Part shown: in pieces, positions 43,913-55,130 of the stretch
Layout: the number at the start of each line of letters is the position of its first letter
Numbering within the stretch: the stretch's first letter is position 1
DNA from: Okapia johnstoni
Lineage: Eukaryota > Chordata > Mammalia > Artiodactyla > Giraffidae
Assembly: GCA_024291935.2 (NCBI GenBank)
Contig: CM044322.1
Span: 20,645,405 to 20,709,404, forward strand
Direction: 5' to 3'
DNA length: 64,000 nt
The notes under the pieces: model-generated
Seen by the model: only the letters and a program-made list of their open reading frames with translations
What the model was told of the DNA's origin: nothing
Databases searched by the model: none
Translations under genes and position numbers: made by a program

Positions 43913-44942
43913 ACATTTCATATTCAATACTTTTAAAAATTGAATTTCTTTGAAACTCTTGTTCAATACTACTTTACTGTTTAGGTTTTGGACTATTTAA
44001 TTATTTGTTTATATTTTTGCCATTACTACCATGGTTTTGATTACTGCATCTTTGTAGCAAATCTTAAAGTCAACTAGAAAAATCCTCAAACTTAGTTTTC
44101 TGATTCCAATATTGTTTTGACAATTCTATGTCCTTTGCAGTTTATTTAAAATTTAAGAAGTAATTACCAATTTCTATGAGAACATCTGCAGATATTTTCT
44201 TCAAACTTCATTGACAACATAGACTCAATTTGTAGAAATTAATGTCTTAAAATATAAAGCTTTTCAATTCATGAATGCAATACAGTTTCATTTTATTTGA
44301 ATTGTCTTTTTTTTTCAGAACTTTTGATTTTAGTTCTTAATGTAGAAGTCTTATATCTCTTTTGTTACATTTTTTCCTGAGCATTTTTCTTTTTAATTTA
44401 TTTTTTTATTGAAGGATAATTGCTTTACAGAATTTTGTTGTTTTCTGTCAAACCTCAAATGAATCAGCCATAGGTATGCATATATCCCTCCTTTTTGAAC
44501 CTCCTTCCCATCTCCCTCCCCATCCCACTCCTCTAGGCTGATACAGAGCACCTGTTTGAGTTTTCTGAGCCATACAGCAAATTCCCATTTGCTATCTATT
44601 TTACATATGGTAATATAAGTTTCCATGTTGCTCTCTCCATACATCTCACCTTCTCCTCCCCTCTCCCATGTCCATAAGTCTATTCTCAATGTCTGTTTCA
44701 CCATTGCTGCCCTGTAAATAAATTCTTCAGCATCATTTTTCTAGATTCCATATATTTGTGTTAGAACATATATTTATCTTTCTCTTTCTGACTCACTTCA
44801 CTCTGTATAATGGTTCTAGGTTCATCCACCTCATCAGAACTGAATCAAACACATTCCTTTTTATGGCTGAGTAACACTTCATTGTGTATATGTACCACTA
44901 CTACTTTATCCATTCATCTGTCAATGGATATCTAGGTTGCTT

Positions 44943-47900
44943 CTATGTTCTAGCTATTGTAAACAGTGCTGCAGTGAACAATGGGATACACACGTCTTTT
45001 TCAATTTTGGTTTCCTCAGGGTATATGCCGAGGAGTGGGATTGCTGGGTCATATGGTGGTTTTATTCCTAGTTTTTTAAGGAATCTCCATGCCATCTTCC
45101 ATAGTGGCTGCATCAATTTACATTCGCACCAACACTGCAAGAGTGTTCCCTTATTTCCACACCCTCTACAGCATTTATTGTTTGCAGACTTTTTGATGAT
45201 GGCCATTCTGACCGGTGTGAGGTGATATCTCACTGTAGTTTTGATTTGCGTTTCTCTAATGATGAGTGATGTTGAGCATCCTTTCATGTGTTTGTTAGCC
45301 ATCTGGATGTCTTCTTTGGAGAAATGTCTGTTTAGGTCCTTTTTCCACTTTTTGATTGGGTTATTTGTTCTTTTGGCATTGAGTTGTATGAGCTGCTTGT
45401 ATATTTTGGAAATTAATCCTCTGTCAGTTTTTTCATTTGCTAATATTTTCTCCCATTCTGAGGGTTGTCTTTTCACTTTGCTTATATTTTCCTTTGCTTT
45501 GCAAAAGCTTTTAAGTTTAATCAGGTTCCACTTGTTTACTTTAGTTTGTTATTCTAGGAGGTGGGTCATAGTGGATCTTGCTTTGATTTATGTCATCGAG
45601 TGTTCTGACTATGTTTTCCTCTAAGAGTTTTATAGTTTCTGGTCTTACATTTAGGTCTGTAATCCATTTTGAGTTTGTCTTTGTGTATTGTGTTAGGAAG
45701 TGTTCTAATTTCATTCTTTTACATGTCACTGTCCAGTTTTCCCAGAACCATTTATTGAAGAGGCTGTCCTTGCCCCATTGTATATTATTGCCTCCTTTGT
45801 CAAAAGTAAGGTACCCCTAGGTGCATGGGTTTATTTCTGGGCTTTCTGTCTTGTTCCATTGGTCTATATTTTTGTTTTTGTGGCAGTACCATACTGTTTT
45901 CATGACTGTAGCTTTGTAGTATAATCTGAAGTCAGGAAGGTTGATTCCTCCAGCTCCATTCTTCTTTCTTAATACTGCTTTGGCTATTTTGGGTCTTTTG
46001 TGTTCCCATATGAATTGTGAAATTTTTTGTTCTAGTTCTGTGAAAAATGACATTGGTAATTTGATAGGGATTGCATTGAATCTGTAGATTACATTTGGTA
46101 GTATACTCATTTTCACAATATTGATTCTTCCTACCAAGGAGCATGGAATATCTCTCCATCTGTTTATGTCATCTTTGATTTCTTTCATCAGTGTCTTGTA
46201 ATTTTCTGAGTACAGTTCTTTTGTCTCCTTAGGTAAGTTTATTCCTAGATATTTAATTCTTGTTTCCATGGTGAATGGGATTGATTTCTTAGTTTCTTTT
46301 TCTGATTTTTCATTGTTAGTATATAGAAATGCAAGTGATTTCTGTGTATTGATTTTCTTTCCTGCAACTTTGCTATATTCACTGATTAGCTCTAGTAATT
46401 TTCTGATACTATCTTTAGGGTTTTATATGTACAGTATCATGTCATCTGCAAACAGTGAGAGCTTTATTTCTTTTCTGATCTGGATTCCTTTTATTTCTTT
46501 TTCTTCTCTGATTGCTGTAGCTAGGACTTCCAGAACTATATTGAATAATAGTGGTGAATGTGGACACCCTTGTCTTGTTTCTGATCTTAGGGGGAATGCT
46601 TTCAGTTTTTCACCATTGAGAATAATGTTTGCTGTAGGCTTATCATATATGGCCTTTACTATGTTTAGGTAGGTTCCTTCTATGCCCATTTTTTGAAGAG
46701 TTTTAATCATAAATGGGTGCTGAATTTTGTCAAAGGCTTTTTCTGCATATATTGAGATTATCATATGGTTTTTATCTTTCAATTTCTTAATATGGTGTAT
46801 CACATTGATTGATTTGTGTATATTAAAGAATCCTTGCATTCTTGTAATAAACCCAACTTGATCATGATGTATGAGCTTTTTGATGTGTTGCTGAATTCTG
46901 TTTGCTAAAATTTTGTTGAGGATTTTTGCGTCTATGTTCATCAGTGATATTGGCTTTTAGTTTTCTTTTTTTGTGTTGCCTTTGGTTTTGGTATCAGGGT
47001 GATGGTGGCCTCATAGATTGAGTTTGGAAGTGTTCCTTCCTCTGCAATTTTTTGAAAGAGTTTTAGAAAGATAGCTATTAGCTCTTCTTTAAATGTTTGA
47101 TAGAATTCTCCTGTGAAGCCATCTGGTCCTGGGCTTTTGTTTTATGGGAGATTTTTGATCACAGCTTCAGTTTCAGTGCTTGTAATTGGGTTGTTCATAA
47201 TTTCTATTTCTTCCTGGTTCAGTCTTGGAAGATTGATCATTTCTAAGAATCTGTCCTTTCTTCCATTTTATTGCGTATAGTTGTTCTATTAGTCTCTTAT
47301 AATCCTTTGCATTTCTGCATTATCTATTGTACCCTCTCCTTTTTCATTTCTAATGTTGTTGATTTGATTCTTCTCTCTTTTTTTCTTGATGAGTCTGGCC
47401 AAAGGTTTGTCAATTTTGCTTATTTTCTCAAAGAACCAGCCTTTAGCTTTATTAATCTTCACTATTGTTTCTTTCATTTCTTTTTCATTTATTTCTGCTC
47501 AGATCATTATGATTTCTTTCCTTCTACTAATTTTTGGTTTTTTTTTTTCTTATTTTTCCAGTTGTTTTAAGTGTAAAGTTAGGTTATCTGTTCAAAGTTT
47601 TTCTTGTTTCTTGAGGTAGGATTGTATTGCTATAAACTTCCCTCTTAGAACTGCTTTTGCTGAATCCTATAGGTTTTGAGCTGTTGGGTTTTCATTATCA
47701 TTTGTTTCTAGAAATATTTTTATTTCCCTTTTGATTTCTTCAGTTATCTGTTGGTTATTTAGAAACGTGTTGTTTAATCTCCATGTGTTTGTGTTTCTTA
47801 CAGTTTTTTTTCTTGCAATTTATATCTAGTCTCATAGGATTGTGGTCAGAGAAGATGCTTGATACAATTTAAATTTTCTTAAATTTACTGAGGTTTTATT

Positions 47901-48525
47901 TGTGACCCAAGATGTGGTCTATCCTGGAGAATGTTCCATATGCACATGAGAAGATGTGTATTCTTCTACATTTGGATGGAATGTCCTGAAGATATCAAAG
48001 AGATCCATCTCATCTACTGTATCATTTAAGACTTGTGTTTCCTTATTAATATTCTGTTTGATCGTCTGTCCATTGGTGTGAGTGGGGTGCTATAGTCTCC
48101 TACTATTTTTGTGTTACTGTCAATTTCTCCTTTTATGTCTGTTATTGTTTGTCTTATGTATTGAGGTGCTTCTATGTTGGTTGCATAGATATTTACAATT
48201 GTTGTATCTTCTTCTTGGATTGATCCCTTGATCATTATGTGGTATCCTTCCTTATCTCTTGGAATCTTCTTTATTTTAGGGTCTATTTTGTCTGATATGA
48301 TGATTTCTACTCCAGCTTTCTTTTGCTTCCCATTTGCATGGAATATATTTTTCCATCCTCTCACTTTCAGTCTATATGTGTCTTTAGGTCTGAAGTGGGT
48401 TTCTTATAGAAGCATGTATATGGGTCTTATTTTTGTATACATTCAACCAGTCTGTATCTTTTGATTGGAGCATTTAATCCATTTACATTTAAAGTAATTA
48501 TTGATATATATGTTCCTATTGCCGT
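44943..48525 (-). pseudogene. L1 ORF2 (endonuclease/RT) pseudogene
   Basis: ORF2p nicks target DNA and reverse-transcribes L1 RNA. The frame starts near 48525 (SIITLNVNGLNAP reads on the minus strand). Endonuclease text continues in 48026-48364 (WKNIFHANGKQKKAG, IMIKGSIQEEDTTIVNIYA, IVGDYSTPLTPMDR). RT is in 46423-46941 ([58 protein letters not shown]). C-terminal parts are 45817-46269 and 44943-45476, the latter with a CxxxC-type cysteine cluster ([19 protein letters not shown]). Stops and frameshifts separate all segments. In motif A the first aspartate is tyrosine ([10 protein letters not shown]; codon 46747-46749), while FADD is intact. It is inactive. Confidence 0.92.
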
Positions 48526-48673
48526 TTTCTTAATTGTTTGGGGTTGATTTTGTAAATCTCTTTTCTTCTCTTGTATTTCTTTACCGTACAAGTCCCTTTA
48601 ACATTTGTTGTAAAGATGGTTTGTTGGTACTGAATTCTCTTACCTTTTGCTTGTCTGCAAAGCTTTTTATTCC

Positions 48674-49171
48674 TCAATCAATTCTGAATGATATCCTTCC
48701 CTGGTACAGTAATCTTGGTTGTAGATTTTCCCCCTTCAGTACTTTAAATATATCCTGCCATTCCCTTCTGGCCTGCAGAGTATCTGCTGAAAGATCAGCT
48801 GTTAAGCATATGGGGTTTCCCTCATATGTTGCTTGTTGCTTCTCCCTTGCTGCTTTTAATATTCTTTCTTTGTGTTTAGTTTCTGTTAGTCTGATTAGTG
48901 TGTGTCTTGACATGTTTCTCTTTGGGTTTTTCCTGTATGGGACTCTTTGTGCCTCTTGGACTTGAATGACTATTTCCTTTTCCATGTTGGGAAAATTTTC
49001 AACTACGATCTCTTCAAAAATTTTCTCATACCCTTTCTTTTTCTCTTCTTCTGAGACCCCTATCATTTGAATGGTAGTGCGTTTGATATTGTCCCAGAGG
49101 TCTCTGATCCTATCCTCAGTTCTTTTCATTCTTTTTATTTTATTCTGCTCTTTGGAAGTTTTTCCCACCAT
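48674..49171 (-). pseudogene. L1 ORF1p C-terminal pseudogene
   Basis: A 165-codon remnant of the L1 nucleic-acid chaperone. It covers the end of the coiled coil (KRMKRTEDRIRDLWDNIKRT), the RRM-like segment (IQMIGVSEEEKKKGYEKIF) and the C-terminal domain (SRHTLIRLTETKHKERILKAAR, AREKQQATYEGNPI). It ends at GRISFRID before the usual terminal residues. The N-terminal trimerisation region is absent because the element is 5'-truncated. The methionine at 49171 is internal. Confidence 0.88.
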
Positions 49172-49222
49172 TTTACATTATGTAGAAGATGCAGCCCACT
49201 CAGTAAATGTTTAGAATTTCAC

Positions 49223-49286
49223 ATAATATAATATAATATAATATAATATAATATAATATAATATAATATAATACAATACAATACAC
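49223..49286. repeat. (TATAA)n microsatellite
   Basis: About a dozen uninterrupted ataat/tataa pentamers, changing at the right end to acaat variants, immediately beyond the 5' boundary of the ruminant L1. Confidence 0.93.
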
Positions 49287-49289
49287 TGT

Positions 49290-50221
49290 TCCAGTGTACT
49301 GTATAGACCTCCTTTTGGTTGTTATTTTAGTTTTCATTTCTATGTTAAAATTTCTCCATTGGTTCATACATTAGCTCCATCTTCTTCATAGTATCACTGA
49401 GCATAATGTTAATAGCTGTTTTAAGATCTTTGTATAAAAGTTTCAGCATTTCTTTCTATTAACAACTTTGTGTCCAAATTAGAGTCATATTTTGCTGATT
49501 ATTTGCATGTCTACTGATTTTTAATCTTTATATGTGTTTTGGTATAAATTTGCAATTCTTTTGCATTTAACCTAGTTGTATATGTTTAAAGTGGAATTCT
49601 TATAGACAACATGTCACTGGATCTTGCTTTTATCTAAACTGATAATTATAATGTTTAGACCATTTTTACTTAATGGAAATTAATATGATTTGGTTTAAAT
49701 CCACTCTATCACCATGTGTTAGTTTGGTCCATCTGTTCTTTGTACCATTTCTTTTTCTCTTTTCTTTTAGATTAGTAGAATTTATAAGTTTATTTTACTT
49801 CCTTTTTGGTTTGTAAACTATATTTTTTTCTTTCATAGTATTTGCTTGAGAGTTTATAGTGTACATTTTAAAATAATCATATTCTACCTTCAAGTAATAT
49901 TATTTCACTTCTGATTGAAGGGACTGAATATTGTTTTCTCTTTGACTTGAGGGGTATCATTAACAGCTCCTGTAGTTCAGGTCTGCTTGCAGTGAATTCT
50001 TTCAGCTTTTATACATCTTAAAACATCTTTATTTTGCCTTCAGTTTGACAGACTTTCACTGGGGATAGAATTCTGTGTTGAATGATTTTCCTTCAATGTT
50101 TTAAAAATGTCACACTACTGTTCTTTCTTGTGTTGTTTCTGACAAGAACTCTGTTGTCATTCTTGTATATGTTTTTTTTCTTTCTAATATTTTTAATTTT
50201 CTCTTTATTACTGATTTTAAA
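49290..50221 (-). mobile_element. Old antisense L1, ORF1/ORF2 region
   Basis: L1 landmarks: tggaattcttatagacaac, tggatcttgcttttatctaa, cctgtagttcaggtctgctt, gcagtgaattctttcagctt, actggggatagaattctg, and tgtttctgacaagaactctg. It is much older than the neighbouring 4.8 kb L1. Confidence 0.7.
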
Positions 50222-50362
50222 CAATTTCAGTTGTTCAGTCGCTCAGCTGTGTCCGACTCTTTGTGACCCCATTGACGGCAGCATGCCAGGCTTCCCTGTC
50301 CTTCACCATCTCCTGGAGTTTGCTCAGACTCACGTCCATTGAGTCAGTGATGCCATCCATGA
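50222..50362 (-). mobile_element. BovB terminal fragment
   Basis: Antisense: ttcagttgttcagtcgctc, gcatgccaggcttccctgtc, and cgtccattgagtcagtgatg. About 140 bp, inserted in the old L1. Confidence 0.92.
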
Positions 50363-50544
50363 CATCCATGCCTTTATGAAGTTGTTTTTATATTATCAAG
50401 TTTGGGGGTTCTTTGACTTTGTGCATTAGTTGCTTTACAGTGATTATTAAAAATGAAAGAAACCTAAAAAATATTTGATTAATGGGAAAAGTTGCCCTGA
50501 ACTTGTGTGTAGACACTCACATTTGCAGCCTTCCAACTTTTTTC

Positions 50545-50622
50545 TCCCTCCGTCCTTCCCTCACTCACTCCCTCCTCCTTCCTTCTTTGTTTGCTTCCTT
50601 CCTTCCTTTCTCTCTCTCTCTC
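50545..50622. repeat. Pyrimidine-rich (TTCC/TC)n tract
   Basis: A C/T-only run of mixed ccttcctt and tctctc units on the plus strand. It is a low-complexity tract, possibly expanded from an L1 tail since L1 3' text follows directly. Confidence 0.82.
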
Positions 50623-51085
50623 TTTTTGATGTACGGTTGGTTTACAATACTTTGTGTCAGGTGTACAGAATAGTGATTCTGTTAATTTTTATTTTCTGCA
50701 GATTATATTCCATTATAGATTATTACAAGATTTTTTTTTAAGTTTCATTTGAAAACAGTATAGTTGGTTTTCTTGATAGAGTTTTGTTACTTTCTCATTA
50801 AGTTTTTCTCTAAGTATTTTATGCTGCAACAATGTTGGAACAGATGAACTCTTAATTTTCCTAATAGATTGCTGCTGTTATTAGAAAGTTTTGGTTTTTT
50901 AATTTACTATCAAACTGCCCCTGAATTATTAATAATTCTAATTCTTTTTTGTTTGGCTCTCTTTTTCCTTAAAAAAAAAGCCAAAAATATCAGAGGTGTA
51001 ATACATATGAATTTATGTTATTTATAATGATCATTTTTCCCTAAAATAATTTTTAAAAATTGAAAAAAAGTTTGGCTATTTCTTC
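50623..51085 (-). mobile_element. L1 fragments, antisense
   Basis: 50623-50740 is an L1 3' end (ggttggtttacaatactttg, tcaggtgtacagaatagtga, ccattatagattattacaag). From about 50760 the text is old ORF2 (gtttttctctaagtatttta, cctaatagattgctgctg). Boundaries are approximate. Confidence 0.6.
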
Positions 51086-51126
51086 ATCTGTTTTTTTTCT
51101 CATATACTGTGTCATCTCTTCTTCCT

Positions 51127-51338
51127 GTGTGCATGCTAAGTTGCCCAGTCATATCCCACTCTTTGTGACCCCATGGACTGTAGCCTGCCAGGCTCTTCTG
51201 TCCATGGGATTCTCCAGGCAAGAATACTGAAATGGGTTGCCATGCCCTCCTCCAAGGGATCTTCCCGACCCAAGGGTTGAACCGCTTGGGTCTTATGTCT
51301 CCTGCATTGCAGGCAGGTTCTTTACCACTTGCGCCACC
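51127..51338 (-). mobile_element. Bov-tA SINE
   Basis: Antisense copy, gcatgctaagttgcccagtc to cttgcgccacc. An 8-9 bp cttcttc-type match on both sides may be the remnant duplication. Confidence 0.92.
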
Positions 51339-51509
51339 ATCTTCTTCAGGGACTGAAATTACATGTAAATCAGAAGGTTGAAGGTCATTGTTGCTCAGTT
51401 TTGATTTTTCCTGTGGTTTATTTTCTATGCTTATTTTTGATTAGTTTCTGTTCCTATGTTTTCAAGTTTAGTAATCTTTTTTTTTTTGTAGAATTTAATC
51501 TGCTTTTAG

Positions 51510-52168
51510 CACATTATTGACCAAATATGTATTAATACATCTTTTGTTACCCAAAGGTTATTGACTAGAGATGTGTCAGTATATTTTTAGAGAGTGATAA
51601 AATTAACCTCACCGTGCAAAGTTGTTAGAGCTTAAAATTGATCAAGGCTTCATTATACAACTTATGGTTGTTGTTATCGGTTACATTTTGCTCCATTAGG
51701 TTTTTGTTCTAACCTTGTATATATTATAAATGCAAAATTTTTGAAAATCATGCCTTGCAAAAATTTTGAGTGAAGAATTTTTTGGTGAATTTTATACAGA
51801 TACTTCTGATTGTCCAAGTGACATATATATTAATGTATCAGAAGATAGTAGTTCTTCAGAACATAGTTCTGATTCAGATGATGTGAATATTAGATGAACA
51901 AAAGGACAAAAAAACTTTCATGGTTGATTCTGATATGGAAGGTGTAAAATGAAACTCACAGTGCTGGAGAATGCTCTAGCGCTTCTACAGAAGAGTGGAT
52001 TTAAAACAGCATTTCACAAAAATTAGAAGACTTTGCAGGTGTATCAGTTGTAACTATTGAATTTAATAAAACCCACTAAGTGTTTGTGAAATAACAGAAT
52101 TAATATTTGGCCAGCCAAAAGAAAAATCACTGGCCATAGACATTAGTTTTTGTAAAAATTCCCTGGTT
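51510..52168 (+). mobile_element. piggyBac-like DNA transposon relic B
   Basis: The 5' 225 bp match relic A (27011-27235), including cacattattgacca, taatacatcttttgtta, cccaaaggttattgac and ttgctccattagg. The 3' 45 bp match 27634-27677. The interior instead keeps the transposase N-terminal region (next entry). Just outside, ttag precedes and ttaa follows (ccctggttaa), which could be a decayed TTAA duplication. The copy is in the same orientation as relic A, 24.5 kb away. Confidence 0.78.
51751..52090 (+). pseudogene. piggyBac-type transposase N-terminus
   Basis: Read in the appropriate frames this stretch encodes an acidic, serine-rich leader. From 51785 it reads GEFYTDTSDCPSDIYINVSE, then more Ser/Asp residues up to a stop near 51895. 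Acidic Ser-rich leaders of this kind are typical of PGBD-type transposases. After frameshifts, 52030-52080 reads like the opening of the catalytic domain (a DFAGVSVVTIEF-type phrase). The DDE catalytic aspartates and the C-terminus are absent because the element jumps to its 3' end. I infer a dead, internally deleted copy. Confidence 0.55.
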
Positions 52169-52215
52169 AAAATGAATTAATCTCATCCAGTGTACTTTTC
52201 ATCTCTCATATTGCA

Positions 52216-52445
52216 GGGGTTTTTTTCAAATTTTTTATTTTATATTGGCGTATAGCTGATTAACAATGTTGTGATAGTTTCAGGTGGACAGCAAAAGGAC
52301 TGAGTCATACATATACATGTATTCATTCTCCTCTAAACTCCCTTCCCATCCCAGCTGCCAGATAACAGTGAGCAGAGTTCCCTAGGCTATAGAGTAGGAG
52401 AACCTTGTTGGTTATCCAATTTAGATACAGCTATGTACACACATT
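52216..52445 (-). mobile_element. L1 3' end fragment
   Basis: Antisense tail: tattggcgtatagctgatta, acaatgttgtgatagtttca, ggtggacagcaaaaggac, cctaggctatagagtagg, cttgttggttatcca. Confidence 0.82.
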
Positions 52446-52734
52446 GATCTCATATTGCAGTTTTATCTCTAGAGGTACTGTTTGGATCTTTTTAATATTT
52501 TTCTTTCCTCTGTTTAACATTATGATCTTCTACCTACTTGAACAACTGGAGAATAGTCATAATATCTGCTAATATCCTTGTTTACCAATTCTATCGTTCA
52601 TGTTGTTTATGCATGTATTTTCTTTGACTTATTTGTCTCCTCAGTTTGTGATTTATTTTTTAGTTTTCTTTAAATGTCTCATAATTTATGACTAGATGAC
52701 AGTGATTTTGCATTTTACCTTGTTGAAATTCTGT

Positions 52735-52950
52735 GTGAAAGTGTGAAAGTGAAGTAAAAGTGTTAGTTGCTCAGTCATGCCTGACTGTTTGCAACCCCAT
52801 GGACTGTAGCCCACCAGACTCCTCCTTCTATGGAATTTTCCAGATAAGAATACTGGAGTGGGTTGCCATTTCCTTCTCCAGGGAATCTTTGTGACCTGGG
52901 GATTGAACCTGTATCTCTCCCTCATTTACCATTTGAGCCACCAGGGAAGC
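52735..52950 (-). mobile_element. Bov-tA SINE
   Basis: Antisense: ttgctcagtcatgcctgact to gagccaccagggaagc. An 11-bp target-site duplication with one mismatch (tg-a/g-aattctgt) is at 52724-52734 and 52951-52961. Confidence 0.94.
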
Positions 52951-53348
52951 TGGAATTCTGTATTTTTTCATATTTCTCTATATATTCCTCAACTGTATTC
53001 TGGGGCATAATTAAGTGAAGTTAAAACCATTTGATCTTTTTGAAGTATTTTTTGGGTTTTTTTGGTGGCACTGAAGAAGCTGTTACTTAAGGATGACTTT
53101 TCCCCCATTGCTACAGCAAATACTCTTGTGAATTATGAGGTTTTTCTACTCTGGTGATGGGAATGTAAATTACTTGTGGCCATGTGTGATCTCTGAGAAG
53201 TTTCCTCTCTATTCCTTTTGGGTGTTTCTTTCCCCAGCTTTTGATAATTTCTTTATATACATACTCTGATTACTACTCAACTAAAGACTTGAGGCATACC
53301 CTTTGCAGTTCTCTTTCAGTGAAGATTTCTCCTCTTCATGACATTGCC

Positions 53349-53868
53349 AATGTGAAAAGCAGAGACATCACTTTGCCAACAAAAGTCCATATAGTCAAAG
53401 CTATGGACTACTGGAAAAAACAGTAGTCATGTATGGAATATGAGAGTTGGACTGTAAAGAAAGCTTAATGCTTCATTGACGAAGAATTGATACTTTCAGA
53501 CTGTGGTACTGCAGAAGACTCTTGAGAGTCCCTTGGACAGCAAGGAGATCAAACCAGTCAATCTGAAAGGAAATCAACCCTGAATGCTCATTGGAAGGAC
53601 TGATGGTGAAGCTCCAAAACTTTGGCCACCTGATGTGAAGAGCTGACTCATTGGAAAAGACCCTGATGTTGGGAAAAATTGAGGGCAGGAGGAAAAGGGG
53701 CTGGCAGAGAATGAGATGGTTGGATGGCATCACCAACTCAAAGGGCATGAGTTTGAGTAAACTCTGGGAGATAGTAAAGGACTGGGAAGCTTTCACTTCC
53801 ACATGTGTGCTGCTGCCATGGGGTTGTAAAGAATCAGACAAGGCTTAGCGACTGAACAATGAACAACA
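53349..53868 (+). mobile_element. BovB 3' end, sense
   Basis: From aaaagcagagacatcacttt through agtccatatagtcaaagc, ttggaaggactgatggtgaa and ggaaaagaccctgatgttgg to ttagcgactgaacaatgaac. About 515 bp. Partial C-terminal coding text survives at 53651-53848 (EKTLMLGKIEGRRKRG). Confidence 0.93.
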
Positions 53869-54010
53869 CATTGGCTTTCCTAGTATCACATCTAGATCTC
53901 CTCAACTCAGGGAAATTACTGGGTTTGGTCTTGGTTCCCCCTCCCTTGCCCTGCATCTTGGAAGCTCTCTCCTGACAAAAAGGTAGAAAAATTTTAGTTC
54001 TCCCCTCATT

Positions 54011-55130
54011 ATTTTTGCTTTCCTAATGATCATTTTCTTCTACTATCTGATACCCTACATCTTGAAATCCATTAGTTTACGTATGTTGTCCATTTTTTAT
54101 TTGTATAAGATAAGGTGAATTCAGTCTCTTTTATTCCATATTGGCTCAAATGGAAGCACATTTTGATGTAATTTCAAATATATAGAATAGGTTTTTAAAT
54201 ATTGTAAAGTATTCCCATATACCTTTTACTAATTTCCAAGAAGCATTTGTATTTATCCATTTGCTTGCTCTCCCTCTCACTGTATGTATTTTTTCCTGAA
54301 AAAAAAATTTTAAATAAGATCAAGACATCATGTTCTTTTATACTTAAACATGTCAGTGTGCGTATACTAAGACTAAGAACAATGCCATTCTCTTACACAA
54401 GCAAAGTTATAAAAAATAGGAAATTTGATATTAATTGAATAGGTTATTTTTTTCTTTTTATCATCTCTCCTTAAAATTTCCTGAATACCAGTTGATTGTT
54501 CCTTGTCCAGGATCATATCCAGGATCCTGCATTACATTTAGTTTTCATATCTCTTTAGTGTCTAATTTGGAACAGTTCTTTAGACTCTTGTGCTTCTTGA
54601 CCTTGATATTTTTGAAGACTTTAAGCCATCTGCTTTGTCGAATGTACCTCAATTTTTATTTGTCTGATGTTTGCTCATGATTAGATTCAGGATATGCATT
54701 TTTGGCAAGAAAACCACCAAAGTGATAGTGTGTTCTCCTCAGTGAATCTTATTAGGTAGGGTGCATAATGTCATTATGCTCCCAAATTGGCTGTGTTAGC
54801 TTTGATAAGTTGGATAAAATGGTGTTTTCTACATTTCTACAATTTAAAAGAACTTCTCCTGTGTAATTAATAAGTAACTTTGGTGAAATATTTAAAAAAT
54901 GTACTTTTACCTACCAGTTTTAGCACCTAATAATGATTTTCTAACTCCATTAACCTTCCCATATTTATTAGTTTGATTGTATTATGAAGAAAAAAATTTT
55001 TATGGTGAAAATTTTTTTATTATGGCAGACTCAAATTGTTAATTTTATTAATGGATTATAATACATTATTATCATTATTTTTATAGTCAAATTATTCCAG
55101 ACTTTAAAGAAAAAAATCAAAACCACAGGA
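54011..55130. mobile_element. Old L1-type 3'UTR-like sequence
   Basis: Segments such as atgtcagtgtgcgtatacta, tgatgtttgctcatgattag, attcaggatatgcatttttg and gtgtaattaataagtaactt recur in mammalian genomes as old L1-associated repeat. I am not sure of subfamily or orientation. No coding. Confidence 0.5.

Larger units (their letters stand above)
42660..44384 (-). mobile_element. Old antisense L1, interrupted twice
   Basis: ORF2-derived text is visible at 42690-42975 (gagtttttatcatgcatgaa, aatgctttttctggac, tctacttggtcatgg). It continues at about 43371-43460 (gatctgtagttttcttttct) and 43920-44384 (ccatggttttgattactgca). A younger L1 (43008-43370) and a Bov-tA (43689-43912) sit inside it. Confidence 0.62.
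44385..49175 (-). mobile_element. Ruminant L1, 4.8 kb, antisense, 5'-truncated
   Basis: The most complete L1 in the window. In element order (right to left): ORF1 from about 49171, ORF2 from about 48525 to 44943, then a 3'UTR ending in the T-rich stretch at 44385-44410. It lacks the 5'UTR and the N-terminus of ORF1. Duplications at the ends were not convincing. It sits within an older L1 of the same orientation. Confidence 0.93.
52446..54010 (-). mobile_element. Old L1 region, interrupted by two insertions
   Basis: Text resembling the 5' non-coding part of an old L1 is seen at 52560-52720 (tgtttaccaattctatcgtt, gatgacagtgattttgcatt). It recurs at 52962-53340 (gaattatgaggtttttctac, tgattactactcaactaaag) and 53880-53990. 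The Bov-tA (52735-52950) and BovB (53349-53868) sit inside. The L1 assignment is moderate. Confidence 0.5.
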
